From: Sphingomonadales bacterium
Lineage (GTDB): Bacteria; Pseudomonadota; Alphaproteobacteria; Sphingomonadales; Sphingomonadaceae
Length of the DNA: 64,000 nucleotides
NCBI GenBank assembly: GCA_017302615.1
Contig: JAFLDB010000001.1
Coordinates: forward strand, 124,001 to 188,000
Reading direction: 5' to 3'
The notes beneath the pieces were generated by a model, which was given only the letters and a program-made list of their open reading frames with translations, was not told the origin of the DNA and did no database searches. Below are positions 35,412-43,917 of this stretch, piece by piece; the stretch's first letter is position 1; every line of letters begins with the position of its first letter. Made by a program: the position numbers and the translations under genes.

Positions 35412-38036
35412 ATGGCTGAAGAAGAAGATCCCCAATCGGTTCGCCTGCGTATCCGGCGCGAAGCCGGGGGCTTGCTAGGCCGCGTGAAGGTCCTGTTTGC
35501 TGCCCTGGGCGGGTGGCTGGGAACGCTGCGATCCACCCTTGGTGACAGCCGTTTCGGCCAGTGGCACGCGCGCCGCTGGGAAGAAAGCCGGCGCTTCCGC
35601 CTGGCCAATTACACGCTCGGTGCCGGAGCCTTGGTCCTGGCCGGGTTCTACATGGTGCTGACCTGGAACCTGCCTTCGGCCGACCGTTTGCTGACCTATC
35701 AGCCGCGCCTGCCGACAATCGTCCGCGGCGTTAACGGGGAAATCGTCTATGCCTATGCCCGCGAACGGCGGGTTCAGTTGCGCTTCGTCGATTTCCCCAA
35801 GCCCCTGATCAACGCCTACCTCTCGGCCGAGGACAAGACCTTCTGGTCGCACGGTGGGGTTGACTACGGCGGTCTGGCCGGCGCGGTGGTGGACTATGTG
35901 ACCAAGTTCGGTTCTGGCGAACGGGCCAAGGGCGGTTCGACCATCACCCAGCAGGTCGCCAAGAACATCCTGATCGGCAACGAATATTCGGTCACCCGCA
36001 AGCTCAAGGAAATGGTCCTGGCCCGGCGGATCGAAGGCGTGCTGACCAAGGAACAGATCCTTGAGCTCTATCTCAACGAGATTCCGCTCGGTCGTCAGAG
36101 CTTCGGAGTGGAAGCCGCCGCACAGGCCTATTTCGGCCAGAGCGTGAGCGATCTCAGCCTGTCGCAATATGCCTTCCTCGCCGCCCTGCCGCGCGGGCCG
36201 GAAATCTATGGCCGGGAGAAGTACGCGGATCGCGCGCTGGAGCGGCGTAACTGGGTGCTCGACCAGATGGTCCGGAACGGGGCGGTGAGCGCGGCCGAAG
36301 CTGCCGCCGCAAAGGCCGAGCCGCTGGGCATCATCCCCCGCCGCGCCGCTGTCTATGATCCTTCGACCGGCTATTTTGTCGAGGAAGTGCGCCGCTTCCT
36401 GATCGACAAATATGGCGAGAATTCCGAGGCTGGCCCCAACAGCGTCTATGATGGCGGCCTGTGGGTGCGCACCTCGCTTGACCCGCAGTTGCAGAAGGCG
36501 ACCCAGGACGCGTTGCGGACCGGATTGTTGCGGTTCGGAGGCGGGCGCGCATTCGACAAGCCGATCGACCATATCGATGTCGACCCCGACAAGTGGCAAA
36601 GCCAGATCGCCGCGCTGAACAAGTCGGTGAGCTATGAGGACTGGCGGGTCGGTCTGGTGATCGAGCGGAGCGGTGCCAAGGCCACGATCGGCTTTGCCGA
36701 CGGCAAGACCGGCCCGCTGGTCAATCCGCCACAGGGCCTGCGAGAAGGCGATGTTATCGCTGCGGCCCCGGCCGGCGGCACCAGCTGGGCGGTGAAGGTC
36801 ATCCCTGAAGTATCCGGCGGCATGCTGCTGCAGGAACCGTTCTCGGGCCGGGTCCTGGCCATGCAGGGCGGGTTCGATTCCGGCCTTGGCAGTTTCAATC
36901 GGGCGACCCAGGCGCTGCGCCAGCCCGGATCGACCATCAAGCCGTTCGTTTACGGTACCGGGCTCGACTTCGGGATGAGCCCGGCAACCGAGATCGTCGA
37001 TGGCAAGTTCTGCGTCTATCAGGGGGCCCGGTTGGGCGAGAAGTGCTTCCAGAACTTCGGCGGCAGCCAGGGCGGCGGCACCCATACCGTGCGCTGGGGG
37101 CTGGAGCAGTCGCGCAATCTGATGACCGTGCGGATCGCCAATGATGTCGGGATGGAAAACGTCTCGCGGACGATCGAAAAGGTCGGCATCGGCAAGTACC
37201 CACCGTTCCTGGCGTTCGCATTGGGCGCGGGGGAAACCACCGTGCTCAAGATGGTCAACGGCTTTTCGGCCCTTGCCAACAACGGGGTCCAGTACGAGCC
37301 GACATTGATCGACTATATACAGGATCGCAGCGGCAAGGTGATCTGGCGTGCCGACAACCGGCGCTGCGACAATTGCAACATGGCCGAGTGGGACGGCAAG
37401 CCGATGCCGCGCCTTGCCCCGCGCGGCAAGGAAGTGATGGATCCGCGCACCGCGTTTCAGGTGGTCCACATGCTGGAAGGCGTGGTGACCCGCGGCACCG
37501 CCATCACCCTGCGCGATCTGGGCGTGCCGCTGTTCGGCAAGACCGGGACGACCACAGGGCCGACCAACGTGTGGTTCATCGGCGGCAACCAGGAGATCGT
37601 CGGCGGCGTCTACATCGGTTACGATCAACCGCGCTCGCTGGGCGGCTATGCCCAGGGTGGCTCGGTTGCTGCGCCAATCTTCAAGCAGATGGTCCAGGCC
37701 ACCAGACCGCGCTGGAGCGAACGGCCATTCGTAGCGCCAAAAGGCATTTACATGGTCCGGGTCGACCGGATCAGCGGCCGCCGCGTGCTGGACGGGATGC
37801 CGGGCAACGATCCCAAGTCCCCGATCATCTGGGAAGCGTTCAAGGCAGAGTCCGAATCCCGCACCGGTGTGAGCAGCGAGGTCCTGTCCGCGCAGCGCGA
37901 TGCGCTGGTGGCATCGCTGCGCAAGGGTGCCGCAAAGACGGCAGCCAGCGAGGAAGGCACGGGCGAGGGCGGCGTGGATGGTGCGCCAAGGCCAGCCCCG
38001 TCGATCACGCCCGATACTTCGGTTGGGGCACAGTAG
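35412..38036 (+). CDS. mrcA: penicillin-binding protein 1A (bifunctional transglycosylase/transpeptidase)
   Basis: Class A PBP of 874 residues that polymerises and cross-links peptidoglycan. A membrane anchor lies near 67-87. The glycosyltransferase domain has SAEDKTFWSHGGVD (catalytic Glu), GGSTITQQVAKN and LYLNEIPLG. An OB-like insertion (about 410-480) follows, then the transpeptidase with QPGSTIKPF (SxxK Ser), SRN in LEQSRNLMT and KTGTTTG. A low-complexity C-terminal tail is present. Length and the OB-like domain match MrcA/PonA. Confidence 0.95.
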   Translation: MAEEEDPQSVRLRIRREAGGLLGRVKVLFAALGGWLGTLRSTLGDSRFGQWHARRWEESRRFRLANYTLGAGALVLAGFYMVLTWNLPSADRLLTYQPRLPTIVRGVNGEIVYAYARERRVQLRFVDFPKPLINAYLSAEDKTFWSHGGVDYGGLAGAVVDYVTKFGSGERAKGGSTITQQVAKNILIGNEYSVTRKLKEMVLARRIEGVLTKEQILELYLNEIPLGRQSFGVEAAAQAYFGQSVSDLSLSQYAFLAALPRGPEIYGREKYADRALERRNWVLDQMVRNGAVSAAEAAAAKAEPLGIIPRRAAVYDPSTGYFVEEVRRFLIDKYGENSEAGPNSVYDGGLWVRTSLDPQLQKATQDALRTGLLRFGGGRAFDKPIDHIDVDPDKWQSQIAALNKSVSYEDWRVGLVIERSGAKATIGFADGKTGPLVNPPQGLREGDVIAAAPAGGTSWAVKVIPEVSGGMLLQEPFSGRVLAMQGGFDSGLGSFNRATQALRQPGSTIKPFVYGTGLDFGMSPATEIVDGKFCVYQGARLGEKCFQNFGGSQGGGTHTVRWGLEQSRNLMTVRIANDVGMENVSRTIEKVGIGKYPPFLAFALGAGETTVLKMVNGFSALANNGVQYEPTLIDYIQDRSGKVIWRADNRRCDNCNMAEWDGKPMPRLAPRGKEVMDPRTAFQVVHMLEGVVTRGTAITLRDLGVPLFGKTGTTTGPTNVWFIGGNQEIVGGVYIGYDQPRSLGGYAQGGSVAAPIFKQMVQATRPRWSERPFVAPKGIYMVRVDRISGRRVLDGMPGNDPKSPIIWEAFKAESESRTGVSSEVLSAQRDALVASLRKGAAKTAASEEGTGEGGVDGAPRPAPSITPDTSVGAQ

Positions 38037-38092
38037 GGGGCGACCGATCGGACAGGTTGCGCTCCTCTGGCAAACGCGGGAAAGGGAAAGCC

Positions 38093-38638
38093 ATGAACAA
38101 GATCGCACTCGCTTTTGCCGCCGTCGCCGCCACGCTGGTCGTTCCGGCCGCCGCCCCCGCCAATCTGCCGGTCGGGGCCCGCGCGCCGCAGATCGTCACC
38201 CAGGGCGCCCTGGCGGGCAAGCCGTTTGCCTTCAACCTGGAGCAGGCGCTGACGAAGGGGCCGGTGGTCCTGTACTTCTATCCCAAGGCCTTCACTTCTG
38301 GCTGCACGCTGGAGGCCAAGGCCTTTGCCGATGCGCATGACCAGTTCAGGGCAGCAGGGGCGACCGTGATTGGCATGTCGGCTGATGATCTGCCTTCGCT
38401 TCAGCGCTTTTCGACCGAGGCCTGTGCCGGCAAGTTCGCCGTGGCGATTGCCACGCCGCAGACCATTGCCGCCTATGACGTGGTGATGAAGCGGCCCGAT
38501 GGCAGCGCCACCGGCCTTGCCACCCGCACGTCGTTCGTGATCGGCAAGGACCGCAAGATCCGCTTCGTCCATTCCAACGCCGATTACCGCGATCATGTCC
38601 GCCTGACGCTGCAGGCGGTCAAAGCGCTGCGCCGCTAA
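38093..38638 (+). CDS. secreted peroxiredoxin (BCP/AhpC-TSA type)
   Basis: A 181-residue thiol peroxidase with a signal peptide (MNKIALAFAAVAATLVVPAAAPA), so it should act in the periplasm, unlike typical cytosolic BCP. The peroxidatic Cys71 lies in FTSGCTLEA and a second Cys111 in STEACAGKF is placed as resolving Cys. The Thr two to three residues before Cys71 and a later Arg (TRTSFVIG) complete the usual site. AAAGGGAA is about 6 nt before the ATG. Its periplasmic reductant is not evident here. Confidence 0.9.
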   Translation: MNKIALAFAAVAATLVVPAAAPANLPVGARAPQIVTQGALAGKPFAFNLEQALTKGPVVLYFYPKAFTSGCTLEAKAFADAHDQFRAAGATVIGMSADDLPSLQRFSTEACAGKFAVAIATPQTIAAYDVVMKRPDGSATGLATRTSFVIGKDRKIRFVHSNADYRDHVRLTLQAVKALRR

Positions 38639-38660
38639 GCCCGCTTTACAATCGGGGGCC

Positions 38661-38675
38661 TTCCGCTAAGCGGAA
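38661..38675. repeat. 15-bp palindrome between peroxiredoxin and prfB genes
   Basis: TTCCGCT-A-AGCGGAA is a perfect dyad in the 89-bp gap. No T-run follows, so it may be an operator for prfB or the stem of a weak 3' hairpin. Confidence 0.35.
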
Positions 38676-38727
38676 CCGGTCCGCGTGCCGGTGCACGCAA
38701 GAATTGTATTGCCGGAGTAACCCTATC

Positions 38728-39855
38728 ATGCGTGCCGAAGGGCAGGCTCATATCGAACGGATCGAGGCCGCCATGGCGCTCGTCCGCAAGTTCCTGGACT
38801 GGGACCGCGCGCTGCGCCGCCTGGACGAGCTCAACGCCCGGGTGGAGGACCCCAAGCTGTGGGACAATCCCAAGGAAGCCGAAGCCGTCATGAAGGAACG
38901 CCGCCGGCTTGAGGCGGCAATCGGCACGGTCAACGACATCACTGGCCAGATGGCCGACGCGATCGAGTTCGTCGAATTGGGCGAGATGGAAGGCGACGAG
39001 GCGACCATCGACGAAGGCATTGCCGCCCTGGCTGCGCTGGCGGCCCGAGCCGATGCCGACAAGGTTCAGGCGCTGCTCGCCGGTGAGGCGGACGGCAACG
39101 ATACCTATATCGAAATCCACGCCGGGGCTGGCGGTACCGAAAGCCAGGACTGGGCGGAAATGCTGCTGCGGATGTACAGCCGCTGGGCCGAAAAGCGTGG
39201 GTTCAAGGTCGATACGATCGAGTATCAGGCCGGGGACCAGGCCGGGATCAAGTCGGCCACGATCCTGTGCAAGGGCGAGAACGCCTATGGCTGGGCCAAG
39301 ACCGAAAGCGGCGTTCACCGCCTGGTGCGCATTTCGCCCTATGACAGTTCGGCCCGCCGTCATACCAGCTTCAGCTCTGTCTGGGTCTATCCGGTGATCG
39401 ACGACAGTTTTGAAATCTCGATCAACCCGGCCGATCTCAAGATCGATACCTACCGGGCATCGGGTGCCGGCGGGCAGCACGTCAACACGACCGATTCGGC
39501 CGTCCGCATCACCCACGTGCCGAGCGGCATCGTCGTGGCCAGCCAGCAGGACCGCAGCCAGCACAAGAACCGCGACATCGCGATGGGCATGCTGAAATCG
39601 CGGCTCTATGAAGAGGAAATGCGCAAGCGCGAGGATGCCGCCAGTGCCGAACATGCCGCCAAGAGCGACATTGGCTGGGGTCACCAGATCCGGTCCTACG
39701 TTCTGCAGCCCTATCAGATGGTCAAGGACCTGCGCACCGGGGTGACCAGCCCGACTCCGTCGGACGTGCTGGACGGGGCGCTCGATCCGTTCATGGCGGC
39801 GGCCTTGGCGCAGCGGGTGACCGGAGAAAAGGTGGACGTGGAGGACGTCGATTGA
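38728..39855 (+). CDS. prfB: peptide chain release factor 2
   Basis: Class I release factor for UGA/UAA, 375 residues. The peptidyl-transferase motif GAGGQH has GGQ at 248-250, and the C-terminal RSYVLQPYQMVKD is conserved. The codon-recognition region reads ISPYDSSARRHTSF, with SPY where E. coli has SPF; this variant seems usual in alphaproteobacteria (from memory). The frame is continuous from ATG 38728, with no in-frame UGA, so there is no programmed frameshift autoregulation as in E. coli. GGAGT lies about 9 nt upstream. Confidence 0.95.
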   Translation: MRAEGQAHIERIEAAMALVRKFLDWDRALRRLDELNARVEDPKLWDNPKEAEAVMKERRRLEAAIGTVNDITGQMADAIEFVELGEMEGDEATIDEGIAALAALAARADADKVQALLAGEADGNDTYIEIHAGAGGTESQDWAEMLLRMYSRWAEKRGFKVDTIEYQAGDQAGIKSATILCKGENAYGWAKTESGVHRLVRISPYDSSARRHTSFSSVWVYPVIDDSFEISINPADLKIDTYRASGAGGQHVNTTDSAVRITHVPSGIVVASQQDRSQHKNRDIAMGMLKSRLYEEEMRKREDAASAEHAAKSDIGWGHQIRSYVLQPYQMVKDLRTGVTSPTPSDVLDGALDPFMAAALAQRVTGEKVDVEDVD

Positions 39856-40586
39856 TTGGCCGGGCGGCCACCGTGCTGCTGATGGCGGCCAGTCTGGCCG
39901 CCTGCAACCGTGAGCCGGTCGATTTGGACCGCCCGGAAGGCGCGCGCGAGTTTCCCAAGGCGTTCCGCCCGGTTTCGGCCGTCACCAGCAACGAGTTTTC
40001 GGACGAGGATCAGCGCGATAACCTGGGCGAAGCCAAGGTGGTGATGGATCTCGCGCAGATCGGCGCCGGGACCACCGTGGCCGACATTGGCGCTGGCGAG
40101 GGCTATTACACGGTGCGCCTGGCCGAGCGGGTGGGCCCCAAGGGGCGGGTGCTGGCCCAGGACATCGACAAGGGCGCGATCCAGCGCCTTGGCCAGCGGG
40201 TTGAGCGCGAGCGGCTCGACAACGTCTCGATCAAGCTTGGCGCGGCAGAGGATCCGCGCCTGCCGGCCAGCAGCTTTGACCGTGTATTCATGGTCCACAT
40301 GTACCACGAAGTGACCGAACCCTATGCGTTCCTGTGGAACCTGCGCCCGGCGCTGAAGCCGGGCGGGCAGGTGATCGTGGTGGACGTGGACCGGCCAACC
40401 GACCAGCACGGCATTCCGCCGCAATTGCTGTTCTGCGAATTCGATGCGCTGGGCTTTCGCCTGGTGGAATTTGTTCTAAAGCCGGAGCTGAACGGCTATT
40501 ATGCCGCCTTCGAGGTGCAGGGAGAGCGTCCCGCACCGCGTGATATCAAGCCGTGCGAATCGGCCAATGGGAAGTTGGGGACATAA
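39852..40586 (+). CDS. lipoprotein-like class I methyltransferase-fold protein
   Basis: A 244-residue protein with an N-terminal hydrophobic segment ending in a lipobox SLAAC (Cys18), followed by a complete class I methyltransferase domain: motif I VADIGAGEGYYT (76-87), acidic loop VLAQDIDKGAI, MVHMYHEVTEP and LKPGGQVIVVDVDRP. Export is odd because SAM is cytosolic. Either the signal is not used, or the domain has another role. The TTG start overlaps the prfB stop (TTGA) with GGAGG 7 nt upstream; its stop overlaps the next ATG by 1 nt. Confidence 0.8.
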   Translation: MIGRAATVLLMAASLAACNREPVDLDRPEGAREFPKAFRPVSAVTSNEFSDEDQRDNLGEAKVVMDLAQIGAGTTVADIGAGEGYYTVRLAERVGPKGRVLAQDIDKGAIQRLGQRVERERLDNVSIKLGAAEDPRLPASSFDRVFMVHMYHEVTEPYAFLWNLRPALKPGGQVIVVDVDRPTDQHGIPPQLLFCEFDALGFRLVEFVLKPELNGYYAAFEVQGERPAPRDIKPCESANGKLGT

Positions 40587-41992
40587 TGGGTTTCAAGGGG
40601 TTGCAGCCGATTCTTTATGGTGGCCGCGAGGTTTGGCCACTGGTTGAAGGCGGCAAGGGCGTGGCGGTTTCGAATCACGCCAGTTCCGGGGCATGGGCTG
40701 CGGCCGGCGGGATCGGCACGGTCAGCGCGGTGAATGCCGATTTCTATGACGAAAATGGCAATATCGTCGACCAGCCCTATCACGGTGCCACCCGGCGCGA
40801 CCGGCACGAGGAACTGATTGCCTACGGGATCAAGGGCGGGGTCGAACAGGTTCGCCGCGCCTATGAAATCTCGAACGGCAAGGGCGCGATCAACATCAAC
40901 GTGTTGTGGGAAATGGGCGGCGCGCAGCAGGTGCTGGAAGGTGTCCTGGAGAAAACCCGCGGCCTGGTGACCGGCGTTACCTGCGGGGCCGGGATGCCCT
41001 ACAAGCTCTCGGAAATCGCCGCGCGCTTCAACGTGAACTACCTGCCGATCATCAGTTCAGCCCGGGCCTTCCGCGCACTGTGGAAGCGGGCCTATCACAA
41101 GGTCGCCGACCTGATGGGCGCGGTGGTCTATGAAGATCCGTGGCTGGCGGGTGGGCACAACGGCCTGTCAAATGCCGAGGACCCGCGCGTACCGCAGGAT
41201 CCCTATCCCCGCGTCAAGGCGCTGCGCGACACCATGCGGGCCGAGGGCATCGCCGATTCCGTGCCGATCGTGATGGCCGGCGGTGTCTGGTACCTGCGCG
41301 ACTGGGAGGACTGGATCGACAATCCGGAACTGGGCCAGATCATCTTCCAGTACGGCACCCGCCCGTTGCTGACCCAGGAAAGTCCGATTCCGCAAGCCTG
41401 GAAGGATCACCTGCGCACGCTGGAGCCGGGCGATATCCTGCTGCACCGCTTCTCGCCGACCGGGTTCTACAGCTCGGCCGTGCGCAACCCGTTCCTGCGC
41501 AACCTGGAAGCGCGCAGCGAGCGGCAGATCCCCTATTCCAAGGTCGAAGCAGGCGAGCACACCGCCCGGCTGGACGTGGGCGTGGGCAACAAGAACTTCT
41601 GGGTTGCCCCGGCCGATCTGGAGCGCGCTCGGGGCTGGGTGGCTCAGGGCTTTACCGAGGGCCTGCGCACCCCGGACGATACCATCGTCTTCGTGACCCC
41701 CGAAGAACGCGGCGTCATCCAGCAGGATCAGAAGGAATGCATGGGTTGCCTGTCGCATTGCGGCTTCTCATCGTGGAAGGACCATGATGATTACACCACC
41801 GGCTACCTCGCTGATCCGCGCAGCTTCTGCATCCAGAAGACGCTGAAGGCGATCGTCCACGGTGAGAACATCGACAAGAACCTGATGTTCGCCGGACACG
41901 CCGCCCACAACTTCCGGACCGACCCGTTCTATTCGAACAACTTCACTCCGACGGTGAAGCAGCTGGTCGACCGGATCCTGACCGGCGACTGA
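40586..41992 (+). CDS. NAD(P)H-dependent flavin oxidoreductase / nitronate monooxygenase family with Cys-rich tail
   Basis: A 468-residue TIM-barrel flavoprotein of the nitronate monooxygenase/2-nitropropane dioxygenase family. FMN-site features include SNHASSGAWAAAGGIGT, CGAGMPYKL, PIVMAGGVW and the phosphate loop QYGTRPLLTQES. It is about 100 residues longer than typical members. The tail contains C385-x2-C388-x3-C392 and a later Cys415 (CMGCLSHCGF), a spacing that could bind an Fe-S cluster or zinc. Translationally linked to the methyltransferase-like gene (TAATG). Confidence 0.83.
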   Translation: MGFKGLQPILYGGREVWPLVEGGKGVAVSNHASSGAWAAAGGIGTVSAVNADFYDENGNIVDQPYHGATRRDRHEELIAYGIKGGVEQVRRAYEISNGKGAININVLWEMGGAQQVLEGVLEKTRGLVTGVTCGAGMPYKLSEIAARFNVNYLPIISSARAFRALWKRAYHKVADLMGAVVYEDPWLAGGHNGLSNAEDPRVPQDPYPRVKALRDTMRAEGIADSVPIVMAGGVWYLRDWEDWIDNPELGQIIFQYGTRPLLTQESPIPQAWKDHLRTLEPGDILLHRFSPTGFYSSAVRNPFLRNLEARSERQIPYSKVEAGEHTARLDVGVGNKNFWVAPADLERARGWVAQGFTEGLRTPDDTIVFVTPEERGVIQQDQKECMGCLSHCGFSSWKDHDDYTTGYLADPRSFCIQKTLKAIVHGENIDKNLMFAGHAAHNFRTDPFYSNNFTPTVKQLVDRILTGD

Positions 41993-41996
41993 GCAG

Positions 41997-42482
41997 CTAT
42001 TCCCGTCCGCGCGGATCCGGGCCGAAGCGGTTCGGCCCGGCTGTGCCCGGCATGAGAAAGGCTGCAAGGACCGCGATCAGGCATAGCAGGCTGGGCCAGT
42101 AGAAAAACCAGGTCGCCTGATCGAAGCTGATCCGCTGTTCGATCCCGCCAAAAACCGACGCGGCATCGGCCGCTGCGGAAAAGGCCGCAGGGGGGAAAGC
42201 CAGCCAGGCCCAAAGGCCGCTGCGAACCTGATCGTGCAAACGGCGGACCAGTAGCGCAGGAAAAGGCACGCTGATCAGCCACTTCAGCCCATAGGTGGCG
42301 AGGCGTTCCTGCTCGAAATCCAGGAACCAGCCGAGTGAGAAGGTGATCGCAATGCCGATCAGGAGGCTGGCAAAATAGTAGGTCAACAGCTCTGACCGGG
42401 TCGAGCGCCCGGCCAAATCAAAGCTGCGACTGGCCGTGCGCAGCGCCTCCGTCAGGTAGCCCCTGATCCCGCCTTCACCCAT
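41997..42482 (-). CDS. DUF805-like membrane protein
   Basis: A 161-residue inner-membrane protein with about four helices. The opening FDLAGRSTRSELLTYYFASLL and VRRLHDQVRSGLWAWL match the DUF805 pattern (GRxxRxEfW..; RRLHD). Function of the family is unknown. It lies 12 bp downstream of amt on the same strand and is probably co-transcribed with it. Confidence 0.75.
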   Translation of the reverse strand: MGEGGIRGYLTEALRTASRSFDLAGRSTRSELLTYYFASLLIGIAITFSLGWFLDFEQERLATYGLKWLISVPFPALLVRRLHDQVRSGLWAWLAFPPAAFSAAADAASVFGGIEQRISFDQATWFFYWPSLLCLIAVLAAFLMPGTAGPNRFGPDPRGRE

Positions 42483-42494
42483 GCCGCGCCGGCC

Positions 42495-43802
42495 TCAGTC
42501 CATCTCCCAGGCACGCTCACCATGGCTGGCAAGGTCAAGCCCTTCGCGCTCATCATCCTCGCTGACCCGCATCGGAATGGCGAGGCCGACGAGCAGCGCG
42601 ATCAGCACGCTCGCCAGCGCCGACCAGATCGCGACTGCGCCGATGCCGACGGCCTGGGCCGCAAGCTGGCTGACGAGGCCGGAGCCCTCGTCATAGCCGA
42701 CTCCGCCAATCGCGGGATTGAGGAACACCGCCAGCAGCAAGGAACCGGCCATGCCGCCAATGCCATGGACGGCAAAGACATCAAGCGAATCGTCGATGTG
42801 CAGTTTCTGCTTCACCACCTGGATCATCGGGAAGCAGGCGAGGGCGGCGACGATCCCGAACACGATCGCAGCACCGGGCGAGATGAACCCGGCGGCCGGG
42901 GTGACCGTGGCGAGGCCCGCGATCGCACCGGTGGCAAAGCCGACGCTGGTCGGCTTGCCGACCTTGATCTTTTCGATCAGCAGCCAGGTCAGCGCGGCCA
43001 TGCTGGCGCCGAGGTGAGAGTTTATGATTGCGCTGGCCGCATCGTCATTCGCTGCCAGAGCTGAACCGCCGTTGAAACCGAACCAGCCAACCCACAGCAG
43101 CGCCGCGCCGGCCATGGTCAGTGAAGGGCTGTGCGGCAGCATCAGGGTCTTGGGAAAACCTTGCCGCTTGCCCAGCAGCGCCGCAATGACAAGGGCCGAA
43201 ACCCCGGCAGTGGTGTGGACCACGATCCCGCCGGCGAAATCCTTGGTGCCCAGTGCCGAGAGCCAGCCGCCGCCCCAGACCCAATGCGCCACCGGTACGT
43301 AAACGATCAGACCCCACAGTGCGCAGAAACCGACGACCCAGCCGAACCGAGCCCGGTCGACCCATGCGCCGACCATCAGCGCGGGCGTGATCGCCGCGAA
43401 GGTCAGTTGGAACAGGGCGAAGGTGCGCTCCGAAATGTCATATTCACCGCGCAGCAGGCCGATGGTGTTGTTGAGCATCCACATGTCGCCGCCGCCCAGC
43501 CAGCCGTTGCCGACATCGCCAAAGGCAAGGCGGTAGCCGACCATGATCCAGAGGACCGAGGCGACCGCCGCAATCGCGCCGACCTGGACGAGCACCGACA
43601 GGAAATTCTTGGCCCGGACCAGGCCGCCGTAGAACAGGGTCAGCCCCGGCATCGTCATCAGCAGGACCAGCGCGGCCGAGATCAGCACCCAGGCGGTATC
43701 GCCGCTGTTCAGCACGGCCGGTTCCACCACGTCCTGCGCGGCAGCGACAGACGGGGCCAGCAACGCCAGAGCGGCCAGGCTAATTGCCGAAAAGATGCGC
43801 AT
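42495..43802 (-). CDS. amt: ammonium transporter
   Basis: Amt/MEP/Rh channel of 435 residues with a cleavable signal peptide (cleaved near AAAQD) and eleven predicted helices. Conserved features are MPGLTLFYGGLVRAKN, FAGGIVVHTTAG (pore His), LLWVGWFGFNGGSAL and VFAVHGIGGMAGSLL (second pore His). It conducts ammonium across the inner membrane. No glnK is adjacent, which is unusual since GlnK normally gates Amt and is often co-transcribed. ATG 43802 has GGGGAGC 6 nt upstream; an in-frame extension to 43889 was rejected. Confidence 0.94.
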   Translation of the reverse strand: MRIFSAISLAALALLAPSVAAAQDVVEPAVLNSGDTAWVLISAALVLLMTMPGLTLFYGGLVRAKNFLSVLVQVGAIAAVASVLWIMVGYRLAFGDVGNGWLGGGDMWMLNNTIGLLRGEYDISERTFALFQLTFAAITPALMVGAWVDRARFGWVVGFCALWGLIVYVPVAHWVWGGGWLSALGTKDFAGGIVVHTTAGVSALVIAALLGKRQGFPKTLMLPHSPSLTMAGAALLWVGWFGFNGGSALAANDDAASAIINSHLGASMAALTWLLIEKIKVGKPTSVGFATGAIAGLATVTPAAGFISPGAAIVFGIVAALACFPMIQVVKQKLHIDDSLDVFAVHGIGGMAGSLLLAVFLNPAIGGVGYDEGSGLVSQLAAQAVGIGAVAIWSALASVLIALLVGLAIPMRVSEDDEREGLDLASHGERAWEMD

Positions 43803-43917
43803 CGATTGCTCCCCACAGGCGCGGCATGACGACCCACGCGATTCCTCATGCGCGGGCTTAGAGCAACGATTGCACCTTGGGCAAGCCAAGCAATGTCAGT
43901 TCATTGCGCAGAACTGG

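Noticed and set aside
35475-38108. 877-codon open frame antisense to PBP1A, and similar long antisense frames opposite nuoG (55645-57768), nuoL (60553-62712) and the aldehyde dehydrogenase (46981-48603)
   Set aside because: High GC removes stop codons from the complementary strand; the translations are low-complexity Arg/Gln/His-rich with no motifs and no ribosome-binding sites, while the sense strand encodes intact known proteins.
38728-39855. Programmed frameshift in prfB
   Set aside because: The frame is continuous from the ATG with no in-frame UGA or CUU-UGA-C slippery site near codon 25.
43803-43917. Sigma-54 promoter upstream of amt (TTGGC ... TGCA)
   Set aside because: The spacing between the GG and GC elements is 12 rather than 10 nt, so it does not fit the consensus.
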